Below are positions 43,190-53,000 of a DNA stretch of 64,000 nucleotides, piece by piece. This DNA is from Chryseobacterium taichungense (GTDB lineage Bacteria; Bacteroidota; Bacteroidia; Flavobacteriales; Weeksellaceae), in the NCBI RefSeq assembly GCF_900109935.1, contig NZ_FOBV01000003.1:62001-126000 (forward strand), read 5' to 3'. Made by a program: the position numbers and the translations under genes. The notes beneath the pieces were generated by a model that had not been told where the DNA came from, searched no databases, and saw only the letters and a program-made list of their open reading frames with translations. The first letter of the stretch is position 1. Each line of letters starts with the position of its first letter.

Positions 43190-44206
43190 TTAATCTTCTT
43201 CAATATTAAGACCCTGATAATTCTTAAATCCGGATTTGAATTTTTCTTCCATTCTCAATCTTAGTTTCCTTGGCTGATGCACTATCAAGCAATCTCCAAA
43301 TCCCAATAACAAACGCTCCAGCTCATAGTTGATCTGCACACAGATCTTAAATACAGCACCTTTTTCTGTTTCGCTTATAACTTCCTGGCTTTTATGAAGA
43401 GGTTTTGTTTTTACGTAAGGCGTGTTGGATGAATCTACAAAGAAAATCACATTGCGGGGCTTCATCGTTTCAGAAACCGTAACGCCTACAATATCTTTAA
43501 AATATTCATCTCCGTCCAGATTCGGGTCAATGTATTCTGCATTTTCTTCCGCCTCTATATGCTCCATCCGGTCAAGGGCAAGGTTATACATTTTTCCTTT
43601 GTACAGACAGATCAGAAACCAGCGGTTATTATACTCTTTTAACAGCTGTGGATGAACAGTAAAAATATTTGCTTCTCTTGCCGTGAAGCTTTTGTACTGA
43701 ATACGGAGTACTTTTTTGTTGATAATACTTTCATAAAGAATATCAATATGCTCAAGACCTTTCAATTGCTCATTTTTATCCAGATGAATAATCGACTTTT
43801 GATGCGTAGCATGAATAGAATCTTCCAGCTTCTGAATCACACCATTCATCTCTTTAAACATCGAAAAATCTTTGAACTGCTTTAAAATCTGAACAGCATT
43901 GTTCATGGCTTTCAGGTCACTTTCATTCACGGAAATATTGTGGATACTGTAATCCGGATCACTGTAACGGTAATATTTCCGCTCATACACTTCAATCGGA
44001 GCTTCATATCCGAATTTTTCACTACGCATGTTTTGTAGATCAAGCTGTACCGTACGTTTGCTTACGAAAGATTCCTTGCCTTCAAATTCAAACAGAGCTT
44101 CCGAACATTCGTCAATGAGATCTTCCAGGGTATATTTCCGGTATTTGTTTTTCAGGCATTTGTCCAGGGTTTTATAGCGGATCAGAGCGTTTTTGTTGGA
44201 TGACAT
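43190..44206 (-). CDS. WYL-domain transcriptional regulator
   Basis: This 338-residue protein has an N-terminal winged-helix region (YTLEDLIDECSEALFEF, then SKRTVQLDLQNMR, a recognition helix) and a central-to-C-terminal WYL domain (LRIQYKSFTAREANIFTVHP, YNNRWFLICLYKG, LALDRMEHIEA), with a C-terminal WCX-like part. The canonical W-Y-L is W-F-L here. WYL proteins sense ligands, often nucleic acids, and control RNA repair or defence genes. It is the first minus-strand gene after HopJ; the RtcB gene is divergent on the other side. Confidence 0.9.
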   Translation of the reverse strand: MSSNKNALIRYKTLDKCLKNKYRKYTLEDLIDECSEALFEFEGKESFVSKRTVQLDLQNMRSEKFGYEAPIEVYERKYYRYSDPDYSIHNISVNESDLKAMNNAVQILKQFKDFSMFKEMNGVIQKLEDSIHATHQKSIIHLDKNEQLKGLEHIDILYESIINKKVLRIQYKSFTAREANIFTVHPQLLKEYNNRWFLICLYKGKMYNLALDRMEHIEAEENAEYIDPNLDGDEYFKDIVGVTVSETMKPRNVIFFVDSSNTPYVKTKPLHKSQEVISETEKGAVFKICVQINYELERLLLGFGDCLIVHQPRKLRLRMEEKFKSGFKNYQGLNIEED

Positions 44207-44222
44207 ATTTTATATTTTTATT

Positions 44223-44362
44223 TTGGGCGTGTCCCTCTCCCTTCGCAAAGTCTTATCATCGGGCCGGGCTGCTTCGGGCTTCACTTCGTTTCGGTTTCGG
44301 CTCGGGGCAAAGCCCCGAGCCGAAACTCCTCCTTTCAGTCAGACCCTCCGCATCCCTCACGC
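44223..44362. repeat. Intergenic element with perfect 15-bp hairpin
   Basis: The element opens TTGGGCGTGTCCCTC and closes CATCCCTCACGC, one base from the HopJ stop codon. Its centre is GTTTCGGCTCGGGGC (44294-44308) and its exact reverse complement (44312-44326) with loop AAA. I recall similar termini in other Chryseobacterium/Flavobacterium genomes but could not check. It may also act as the HopJ terminator. Confidence 0.65.
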
Positions 44363-44363
44363 A

Positions 44364-44714
44364 TTACTTTCTACTCAAAGCCTTTTCTTCAAAAGAAATT
44401 CCTTCCCAGCCAAATTCCATGAAGTTTCTGATATTCTGGTGATCGGTACCTTCAGGGTTTTTCAGCACATCTTCCCGGTAAAACTCTCCGAAAAGATTCA
44501 GCGTTTCCTGCGCAGAAAGATCATTCAACTGAGCAAAACTGAAAACTTTACACGAACCATTGTTCTGCCCTGCTTCGTTTACGGTATTGCCATTGGTAAA
44601 TTTTGTCGGCGTAAAATCATAATGTTCATCAATAAAAGCAATAACATCTTTAAACATAATTTGCTCTGATGATTTCTCTAATTGTTCAAATAGCATATTA
44701 TTTAATTTCTTCAA
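44364..44714 (-). CDS. HopJ type III effector family protein
   Basis: This 116-residue protein matches the HopJ family (PF08888) by VIAFIDEHYDFTPTKFTNG, NNGSCKVFSFAQLNDLSAQETLNLFGEFYRE and NIRNFMEFGWEG. The family was named after a plant-pathogen effector, but short stand-alone members occur in many free-living bacteria where no type III secretion exists, so a housekeeping role is more likely. Met 7 is an alternative start. It lies between a WYL regulator and a divergent RtcB gene 79 bases away. Function unknown. Confidence 0.82.
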   Translation of the reverse strand: MKKLNNMLFEQLEKSSEQIMFKDVIAFIDEHYDFTPTKFTNGNTVNEAGQNNGSCKVFSFAQLNDLSAQETLNLFGEFYREDVLKNPEGTDHQNIRNFMEFGWEGISFEEKALSRK

Positions 44715-44790
44715 AAATAATTAAAATAATTTCATCTGCGCAAAAACATTGCATACTTACGTTATTACTTTGCATCAACAAAGAGAATAA

Positions 44791-46176
<1,386 letters not shown>

Positions 46177-46229
46177 TATTCAGCACTATTAAGGAGAATT
46201 ATAATATTAAATCTGGTTTCACTTTTTAT

Positions 46230-46655
46230 TGTCGTGTAAAACAATTTTATTATAGTGAAATTGATTTTATTCTTGAAAAATAGGTTTTAGCCTAGTGAAG
46301 TAAGCTTTCCTGGTACAAAACATTTTTATCCTAGTGCAAACCGTCATTATCCTTCAAAAATAAGCTTTATCCTGGTGAAGTAAGTTTTTACCCTAGTGTA
46401 AAACACTTTTATTCTAGAGTAAACCGTCATTATCCTTGAAAAATAAGCTTGATCCTGGTGAAGTAAGCTTTTATCATAGCGTAAAACACTTTTATTCTAG
46501 AGTAAACCGTCATTATCCTTGAAAAATAAGCTTGATCCTGGTGAAGTAAGCTTTTATCATAGCGTAAAACACTTTTATTCTAGAGTAAACCGTCATTATC
46601 CTTGAAAAATAAGCTTGATCCTGGTGAAGTAAGCTTTTATCCTAGCGTAAAGACA
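46230..46655. repeat. Intergenic tandem array 2 (83-bp superunit of four ~21-bp subunits)
   Basis: Between rtcB and the first adhesin gene (convergent), a unit TTTTATTCTAGAGTAAAC..., CATTATCCTTGAAAAATAAGC-like, TTGATCCTGGTGAAGTAAGC and TTTTATCATAGCGTAAAAC-like repeats with a period of 83 bases: anchor ATTCTAG at 46411, 46494 and 46577. The four subunits are 21, 21, 20 and 21 bases. Upstream copies from 46230 are more diverged. The gap 46177-46766 holds no other feature besides the terminator at 46704. Confidence 0.93.
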
Positions 46656-46703
46656 TTTAATCAATACTTATCTACAATTTTCATTACCATTATTAAATAT
46701 TAA

Positions 46704-46734
46704 AAATCCTCAAAAGCGTTGCTTTTGAGGATTT
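46704..46734 (-). terminator. Terminator of the first T9SS adhesin gene
   Basis: AAATCCTCAAAAGC (46704-46717) pairs perfectly with GCTTTTGAGGATTT (46721-46734) around GTT, with T-rich sequence beyond on the minus strand. Confidence 0.88.
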
Positions 46735-46766
46735 ATTTTAATTAAATTATTACTCTATATTTGAGA

Positions 46767-49130
46767 TTATTCTCTGTTTTTAAGCATGATCCAACCAGAT
46801 TGGCTCATGTTTGCTTTAGACTTCGGATAATCAAAGTTGAATTTATACCAATATGTTGCTGTCGGTAATTTTTTACCTCCTACTGTACCATCCCATACAG
46901 GCGTTTGCTTTGAGAATCTGAACATTTCACTACCATATCGATCGTAAACAGATCCCGTAAAGTTATTAAATCCTCCAAGGGCAGTAAGATCAAGAGTATC
47001 ATTCACTCCATCCTGGTTCGGCGTAATAACATTTCTCACATGGAAGGTAAAGAATTCTAATGCTCCTACACAATGTGTACCTACTGATCTTACCTGAATC
47101 TGATATGTTGCATTGTCCTGAAGACCTGTAAATACATTAGAAGGCTGCCAAGAAATCCCCCCATCAATAGAATATTCTGCAGTCTGAGGAATATTATTGA
47201 TCATCGGAATTTCTGCCGTAATCGTAAGGGTATTATTGCTGTAATCAAGATTTGTAACAAAAGGAGAAGCAGCACCCATTACATTAACGGTAAACGTTTT
47301 TTCACAATATCCATTATCAATCGTTACACTGTAAACACCCCATTGATCTACATTGATGCTCTGTGTAATTTCACCTGTGCTCCAAAGATAAGTATAGTTA
47401 GGCCCTGCTCCAGCGTCAAGGGTTACTCTGTCACCTTGGCACATTTCAACATCTCTCAGTGGAGAGGTAAGTTCCGGCACTACTTCTACAGTAATAGTGG
47501 CAGGATTTAAAGATTTACATCCTTTAGTCCCTAAAGAATATACAGAGAAAGTTGTTGTATTATAAACTGTTGCAGTCTGCGTGTTTCCGGTTCCCTGGAA
47601 GTTAGCCCATTCGTAAGTAACACCACCAGTTGCCGTAAGCTCGACTTGAGTTCCCGGACAAACCTTAATTTTTGATGCAACCAAACTTACTGTCGGAGTT
47701 GCCTCTTTCAACAAGGTTAATTCAACCATTTTACTACAGAAACCTCCATTCGAAACAACAACGTAAAGAATCTGACCATCATTACCATTATAATGTAAAA
47801 CATCCTGGATATAGTCGTCATTTTGAGCGATAGCATCGTCCTGATCTTCATAAAAATGGAACACAGCTCCAGTAGTTGTACTGATTGACGGCATTGCATC
47901 CGTTAGATCAAACCAAGTAACATCTGGTGTTGTACAAAGCAGCAATGAAGCATCGATCGCGGCAGGTGTTGTTCCTCCGTTAATTTTAATATTGGCTTTT
48001 CCCGGACAAGGATTACCTGGGAATGATACCTGAATTTCATAATTACCAGGTTGAGTAGCTGTAATTGTAGGCGTAGTTGCTCCCTGTATAGCAGTTCCGT
48101 TGTAGAACCATTGGTATGTCATATTCGGATCGCTCACAGAAGCTGTAATTACCTGAGGAACGTTATCACAAACATTGATTTCTTCCGGTAACGTTGCACC
48201 TGAAGGATCTAATAATTCAACACCGATATTGAAAGATCCCCCTTCCAGGAATACCGCAGAGTCATATCCTGAATCACCTGCATCTGCTAAAACCATTTTG
48301 AAGTGATAAGCCACACCAGGCGTAACTGTTGCTGTAGCAGTAAGAGGCGTAGTTCTTCCAATAAAATTGGTTTCGATATTAGCCGTATTTAAGCCACCAA
48401 AAAACTGAGCGTTAATGGGGCCACATGAAAAGCCATTTCCATCAGGTACAATATTAGTAGCACTTACGGGTCCTGTTCCAGGAGGCGGCAAAACGGCCAT
48501 ATTTACATAAGGTCCTCCGGCTACTGGTCTCAATAAAAGAGCAAACGCATCAGAATAGCCCAGACATGGGAAGTCAGAAGTATATTCTTCAGAAGCAAAT
48601 AAGTAGTTAAATTTTACCTGGGAAGATGTGGGCACAAAGTCAAACTCCAACACTACGGCATCATACAAGGGTTTTGTAGGGTTAGTAGCTGCTACAAGAT
48701 CCGGATCGCTTCCTGTAGGTAAATCATCTCCTAAGGTACCACTTATAAAGCTATTACCTGCTTTGTTTGCATAGCCTGTAGAAAGCACAATACCATCTGT
48801 AAACGGAAAATTGGTCGTCCCTTTATGAAAATAACCCCATGATCTTTGTACGTTACTTGCCGGTAAATTCGGACTTACTACAACATTTGAAACATTGGGT
48901 GTAACACATGAATTTGTCCCTGACGAAATTAAAACATCTTTCACCAACTGTAAAGGATCATAAGCTGATGGTGCATAAGCTGCAGTATTCACATCAATAA
49001 AAGCGCCTGCTTTCATCGTTAAAGCAGAAGACTTTTCTTTCTGAGGCTTTCTGACTGTAGTTTTTTGTGAATAAAAGAGACTCGACGACGAGACCATGAA
49101 TAAAGAAAACAATAGTAGGTATCTCTTCAT
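46767..49130 (-). CDS. Choice-of-anchor L surface protein with T9SS type B sorting domain (1)
   Basis: This 787-residue protein has a signal peptide (ending near SSLFYSQKT), then the choice-of-anchor L domain (about 45-310; YDPLQLVKDVLISSGTNS, RSWGYFHKGTTNFPF, FDFVPTSSQVKFNYLFASEEY). Ig/PKD-like modules follow, for example CVGPGTQVELTATGGVTYEW-like, and the C-terminus is a T9SS type B domain (VITPNQDGVNDTLDL, VYDRYGSEMFRF, LPTATYWYKFNF). It is secreted through the type IX system and attached at the surface, where an adhesin role is likely. It is one of three tandem paralogs, each with its own terminator. Confidence 0.9.
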   Translation of the reverse strand: MKRYLLLFSLFMVSSSSLFYSQKTTVRKPQKEKSSALTMKAGAFIDVNTAAYAPSAYDPLQLVKDVLISSGTNSCVTPNVSNVVVSPNLPASNVQRSWGYFHKGTTNFPFTDGIVLSTGYANKAGNSFISGTLGDDLPTGSDPDLVAATNPTKPLYDAVVLEFDFVPTSSQVKFNYLFASEEYTSDFPCLGYSDAFALLLRPVAGGPYVNMAVLPPPGTGPVSATNIVPDGNGFSCGPINAQFFGGLNTANIETNFIGRTTPLTATATVTPGVAYHFKMVLADAGDSGYDSAVFLEGGSFNIGVELLDPSGATLPEEINVCDNVPQVITASVSDPNMTYQWFYNGTAIQGATTPTITATQPGNYEIQVSFPGNPCPGKANIKINGGTTPAAIDASLLLCTTPDVTWFDLTDAMPSISTTTGAVFHFYEDQDDAIAQNDDYIQDVLHYNGNDGQILYVVVSNGGFCSKMVELTLLKEATPTVSLVASKIKVCPGTQVELTATGGVTYEWANFQGTGNTQTATVYNTTTFSVYSLGTKGCKSLNPATITVEVVPELTSPLRDVEMCQGDRVTLDAGAGPNYTYLWSTGEITQSINVDQWGVYSVTIDNGYCEKTFTVNVMGAASPFVTNLDYSNNTLTITAEIPMINNIPQTAEYSIDGGISWQPSNVFTGLQDNATYQIQVRSVGTHCVGALEFFTFHVRNVITPNQDGVNDTLDLTALGGFNNFTGSVYDRYGSEMFRFSKQTPVWDGTVGGKKLPTATYWYKFNFDYPKSKANMSQSGWIMLKNRE

Positions 49131-49198
49131 AAATAAATTGTTTCAACAAATTTAATTTATTTTTATAAAAACTACATATACATTTAACATTTTTATAT

Positions 49199-49236
49199 TA
49201 AAAAAGCAAATTAACCTCCCAAATTGAGAGGTTAAT
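49199..49236 (-). terminator. Terminator of the second T9SS adhesin gene
   Basis: ATTAACCTC (49210-49218) pairs with GAGGTTAAT (49228-49236) around a nine-base loop. On the minus strand TTTGCTTTTT follows. Confidence 0.75.
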
Positions 49237-49250
49237 ATAATTTATAATCG

Positions 49251-52200
49251 TTAATTTCTATTTTTCAACAAAATCCATCCACTGCGCTGTTCGAGTTTTT
49301 TACTGGCAGGGTTTTCCCATTGTACACGGTACCAGTAAGTAGCTGTTGGAAGTATAAGAGTTCCTTTAAGCAAACCATTCCAGCTTGTTTCGTTTTTGCT
49401 GGCCTTGAAAACTTCCTGTCCGTATCTGTCGAATATAGAAGCCGCAAAGTTGTTATACTGACTGATTCCTGAAAAATCTACTTTATCGTTCTTCCCATCA
49501 GAATTCGGAGTGATTGCGTTTATCACGACAAATGTAAAGAATGACAGCGTAGTTCCGCACTTGGCATCTTTTACCCTTACCATAAGGGTGTAATTGGCAT
49601 TATCAAGAATATTGTAGAATATATTTGAAGCCTGCCATGTAACCCCTGCATCTACGGAATATTCCAGACTTCCACCTGTAGGGTTTGTTGCTGATAATGT
49701 TAAAACATGATTATCATAAGCAACATTGCTGAATTGAGGAAGCGTAGGGTTGATTAGCTGAGCACTGAAAACTTTAGAACATGTTCCATTACTGATTGTT
49801 ACAGAGTATGTACCAGGTGTAGTAACGGATATCGTCTGTGTAGTAGCGCCTGTATTCCAAAGATATGTATAGTTTGGCCCTGAACCGGCATCCAGAGTTC
49901 CTGAATCACCCACACAGGCATATACATCTTTCAATGTTGACTCAATAGCAGGAACCACCTGAATGGTAATTGATGTAGGGTCATCTACCTTACAGCCATT
50001 TCCACCTAAAGCATACACAGAATATATCGTAGTAGCCGTTGGAGATACCACCTGCGTATTTCCATTACCCGGTAAGCCGACCCATTCATAGGTAACCCCG
50101 CCTGAAGCTGTTAATGTAACGGATTCACCTGCACAAATCTTGGATTTCGATGCTGCGAGTATCGCGACAGGCGGACCAACCACGATCGTGATCGTTGCTG
50201 TATTTGATGATACACATCCATTAGCTCCTACCGCGGTAACCGTATAAACAGTAGTACTGGAAGGAGATACCGTCTGAGTACTTCCATTCCCTGGAAGAGT
50301 TCCCCAGTTATAAGTCGCTCCTCCGGAAGCTGTCAAGGTAACAGATTCTCCCGGACAGATTTGCAATACCGGCGCTGTAACACTTACTACAGGAGGTGTT
50401 GTATTCTGTGTTACGGTTACATTTGCCGTATATGAACAGTTTAAATTTCCCGGTTGGTTAACATTCGTTACTGTTAATGTATAGACACCGCCTGCATTCA
50501 CTACCGGCGTTAATGTATTAGCACCTGAAACAATGTTTCCTCCTCCGGTTGTTGTCCATGCAATAGTAGAACCCGTAGGAATCACAGAAGCAGATGCATT
50601 TAATGTTATTTGTGATGTTGTACAGGTGATTTGCTGAGGTTGAGCAATCGTTAAAGTAGTTTCAGGTGTTGCCAAAAGCTGTAAGTTCACAACATATCGA
50701 CATCCACCGCTGACAACGAGAACATAGATCGTCTGGTTTCCTGCACTGTTGAATGATGTAGTATTATTTATAGTGTTTGTATTCCCGGCATTAGCATCTG
50801 CAATATTTAAATAATAAGAGAATGTAACACCTGGAGCTGATGTAATCTGAGATTGTGCCTCCGTTAGATTATAATTAATTCCCCCTGCCTGATAACATTT
50901 AAATAAAGTAGCATTCTGAACGGTAATCGGCTGAGAAACCTGTATTGTAATCGTTGCAGGTGTTTGAGACACACATCCGTTTGCACCAACAGCTGTAACG
51001 GTATACGTCGTTGTTGTCGTTGGTGAAACAGTTTGGGTATTTCCGTTACCGGCAAGTCCAACCCAGTTATAGGTAGTTCCGCCGGATGCCGTTAACGTAA
51101 CCGATTCACCTGAACAGATTAAAACTTTAGAAGCTGTTAGGCCTGTAGTCGGCGGAGCACTATCACCGGTTACAGTGACATTTGCCGTTCCTGTACACGT
51201 TAAATTTCCAGGCTGATAAGTATTTGAAATCGTTAATGTATAAACTCCTGCTGTATTTACAACCGGATTCAAGGTATTTGCGCCGGAAACAATATTTCCG
51301 TTTGTTGTTGTCCATGCAAAAGTAGAACCTGCAGGATATGTTGAACCTGAAGCATTCAGTGTGATCTGCGAATTTGTACAGGTCAAGGTCGTAGGCGTGG
51401 CAATACTTGCGATTATTTGTGGAGCTTTAATTAATTGTAACTGTGCAACTTTTGAACAGAATCCTGTTTTAACAAGCACGTATACGGTCTGCCCAGCACT
51501 TGGGAAAGCCGTAGTGTTTGTAATCGTATTGCCATTACCCGCTAACGCGTCTGACTGGTTAAGATAATAAGCAAAAGTAGCACCTGGTGTTGTACTTATC
51601 GAGGTTTGAGCCGTGGTAAGATTAAACGTGGCATTTCCCTGCGTGTAGCATGCGGTGAGCGTTGCATTCTGTACGGTCGGCGAAGTTCCTCCTACAATTG
51701 TTACAGAAGCTGTTCCCGGACATGTATTTCCCGGTAAAAATACCTGAACGGTATACACTCCCGGCTGTGTTGCGGTATAAGATGAACCAGTCGCTCCAGG
51801 GATAGGATTATTTCCCAATAACCATTGATACGTAGCCCCACCACCCTGAACTGAAGCTGTAAGAACCTGCGGCGCATTGTCACATACATTAATGGACGAA
51901 GGCAGTTCTACTCCGGCAGGGTTTAAAATCTGAACACCGATATCAAAAGATCCTGCTTCAAGAAAAACTGCAGAATCGAAATTTGAATCCTGATAATCTG
52001 CCAAGACCATTTTAAAATGATAGGTCTGTCCCGGAATTACCGTTGCGGTTGCCGTTAAAGGAACCGTACGTCCGTCAAAATTGGTTTCAATCTGAGGGTT
52101 GTTCATTCCGGCAAAATATTGAACATTTTTAGGACCACAAGGCAAGTTGGCAGGAATGATATTGGTAACACTTACTGGCTCACCACTCGGAAGCAATGCT

Positions 52201-52829
52201 AAATTGGTATAAGAAGGATCTCCTACTTTTTTAAGTAATAATGCAAAACCGTCTGAAATATTACACGTAAAATTACTCTGATATTCTTTGGACGCAAACA
52301 GATACCTGAAGGTTACTTTTGTGGATGCCGGTACAAAGTCAAATTCTATATAGGTTGCATCTCTTAAATTGGCATTATTTACATTCAGGGCTGTTGCGAG
52401 ATCGGGATCACCTCCTGAAGGAAGCGCATCACTTAAAGTTCCCTGAAAATTATTTCCTGTCTTTCTGGCATATCCTGTTGTAAGAACAATACCTTTGGCA
52501 AAAGGGAAATTGGTTGTTGCTTTATTAAAATATCCCCAACTTCTGTTTTGATCGGTAACTGCTAAATTCGGAGAAACAACCACATTGCTCACGTTGGCCG
52601 CAGAACAAGTGGAACCACCACTGATGAGAACTTCTTTTACCAATTGTGTAATACTGTAATTTGATTCGGGATATCCGGCGGCATTTACATCAATAAAAGC
52701 TCCTGCTTTCATACTCTGAGCGGTAGGTTTTTTAACAATACCTTTGCCTTGCCTGTCCTGAGCAAAAAAGCATTGTGTAAAAATTAAAAGCAAAGCCAAA
52801 AGTAAATTTCTTGTCCTCCTATTTAACAT
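49251..52829 (-). CDS. Choice-of-anchor L surface protein with T9SS type B sorting domain (2, expanded)
   Basis: This 1192-residue protein shares the layout of its neighbours: signal peptide, choice-of-anchor L domain (SITQLVKEVLISGGSTC, FDFVPASTKVTFRYLFASKEY), Ig-like modules and the C-terminal T9SS type B domain (ITPNSDGKNDKVDF, IFDRYGQEVFKA, LPTATYWYRVQW). About 400 residues are extra relative to the ~790-residue paralogs, made of a ~260-residue block repeated nearly twice (QNATLTACYTQGNATFNL and QNATLFKCYQAGGINYNL start the two copies; each has NIVSGANTL and SGESVTLTASGG-type motifs). So the gene has grown by internal module duplication. Secreted adhesin role is inferred. Confidence 0.9.
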   Translation of the reverse strand: MLNRRTRNLLLALLLIFTQCFFAQDRQGKGIVKKPTAQSMKAGAFIDVNAAGYPESNYSITQLVKEVLISGGSTCSAANVSNVVVSPNLAVTDQNRSWGYFNKATTNFPFAKGIVLTTGYARKTGNNFQGTLSDALPSGGDPDLATALNVNNANLRDATYIEFDFVPASTKVTFRYLFASKEYQSNFTCNISDGFALLLKKVGDPSYTNLALLPSGEPVSVTNIIPANLPCGPKNVQYFAGMNNPQIETNFDGRTVPLTATATVIPGQTYHFKMVLADYQDSNFDSAVFLEAGSFDIGVQILNPAGVELPSSINVCDNAPQVLTASVQGGGATYQWLLGNNPIPGATGSSYTATQPGVYTVQVFLPGNTCPGTASVTIVGGTSPTVQNATLTACYTQGNATFNLTTAQTSISTTPGATFAYYLNQSDALAGNGNTITNTTAFPSAGQTVYVLVKTGFCSKVAQLQLIKAPQIIASIATPTTLTCTNSQITLNASGSTYPAGSTFAWTTTNGNIVSGANTLNPVVNTAGVYTLTISNTYQPGNLTCTGTANVTVTGDSAPPTTGLTASKVLICSGESVTLTASGGTTYNWVGLAGNGNTQTVSPTTTTTYTVTAVGANGCVSQTPATITIQVSQPITVQNATLFKCYQAGGINYNLTEAQSQITSAPGVTFSYYLNIADANAGNTNTINNTTSFNSAGNQTIYVLVVSGGCRYVVNLQLLATPETTLTIAQPQQITCTTSQITLNASASVIPTGSTIAWTTTGGGNIVSGANTLTPVVNAGGVYTLTVTNVNQPGNLNCSYTANVTVTQNTTPPVVSVTAPVLQICPGESVTLTASGGATYNWGTLPGNGSTQTVSPSSTTVYTVTAVGANGCVSSNTATITIVVGPPVAILAASKSKICAGESVTLTASGGVTYEWVGLPGNGNTQVVSPTATTIYSVYALGGNGCKVDDPTSITIQVVPAIESTLKDVYACVGDSGTLDAGSGPNYTYLWNTGATTQTISVTTPGTYSVTISNGTCSKVFSAQLINPTLPQFSNVAYDNHVLTLSATNPTGGSLEYSVDAGVTWQASNIFYNILDNANYTLMVRVKDAKCGTTLSFFTFVVINAITPNSDGKNDKVDFSGISQYNNFAASIFDRYGQEVFKASKNETSWNGLLKGTLILPTATYWYRVQWENPASKKLEQRSGWILLKNRN

Positions 52830-52951
52830 TTTTATATTATTTTAAACAAAAATACTATTTTTTTTGATTGAATATCAATTCAGCATAAATTACATTATCA
52901 CTAATATAACACTGCTGATTTTAAAATATCAATTCAATTAATTTAATAACG

Positions 52952-52984
52952 AAAAAAAGACCAACAAATTGTCGGTCTTTTTTT
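52952..52984 (-). terminator. Terminator of the third T9SS adhesin gene
   Basis: AAAAAGACC pairs with GGTCTTTTT (52954-52984 region). On the minus strand it ends in TTTTTTTC, just after the gene at 53001. Confidence 0.78.
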
Positions 52985-53000
52985 GAATATTGATATTGTC

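Noticed and set aside
44364..44714. True type III secreted effector
   Set aside because: No type III secretion genes nearby; HopJ-family proteins are common in bacteria without such systems.
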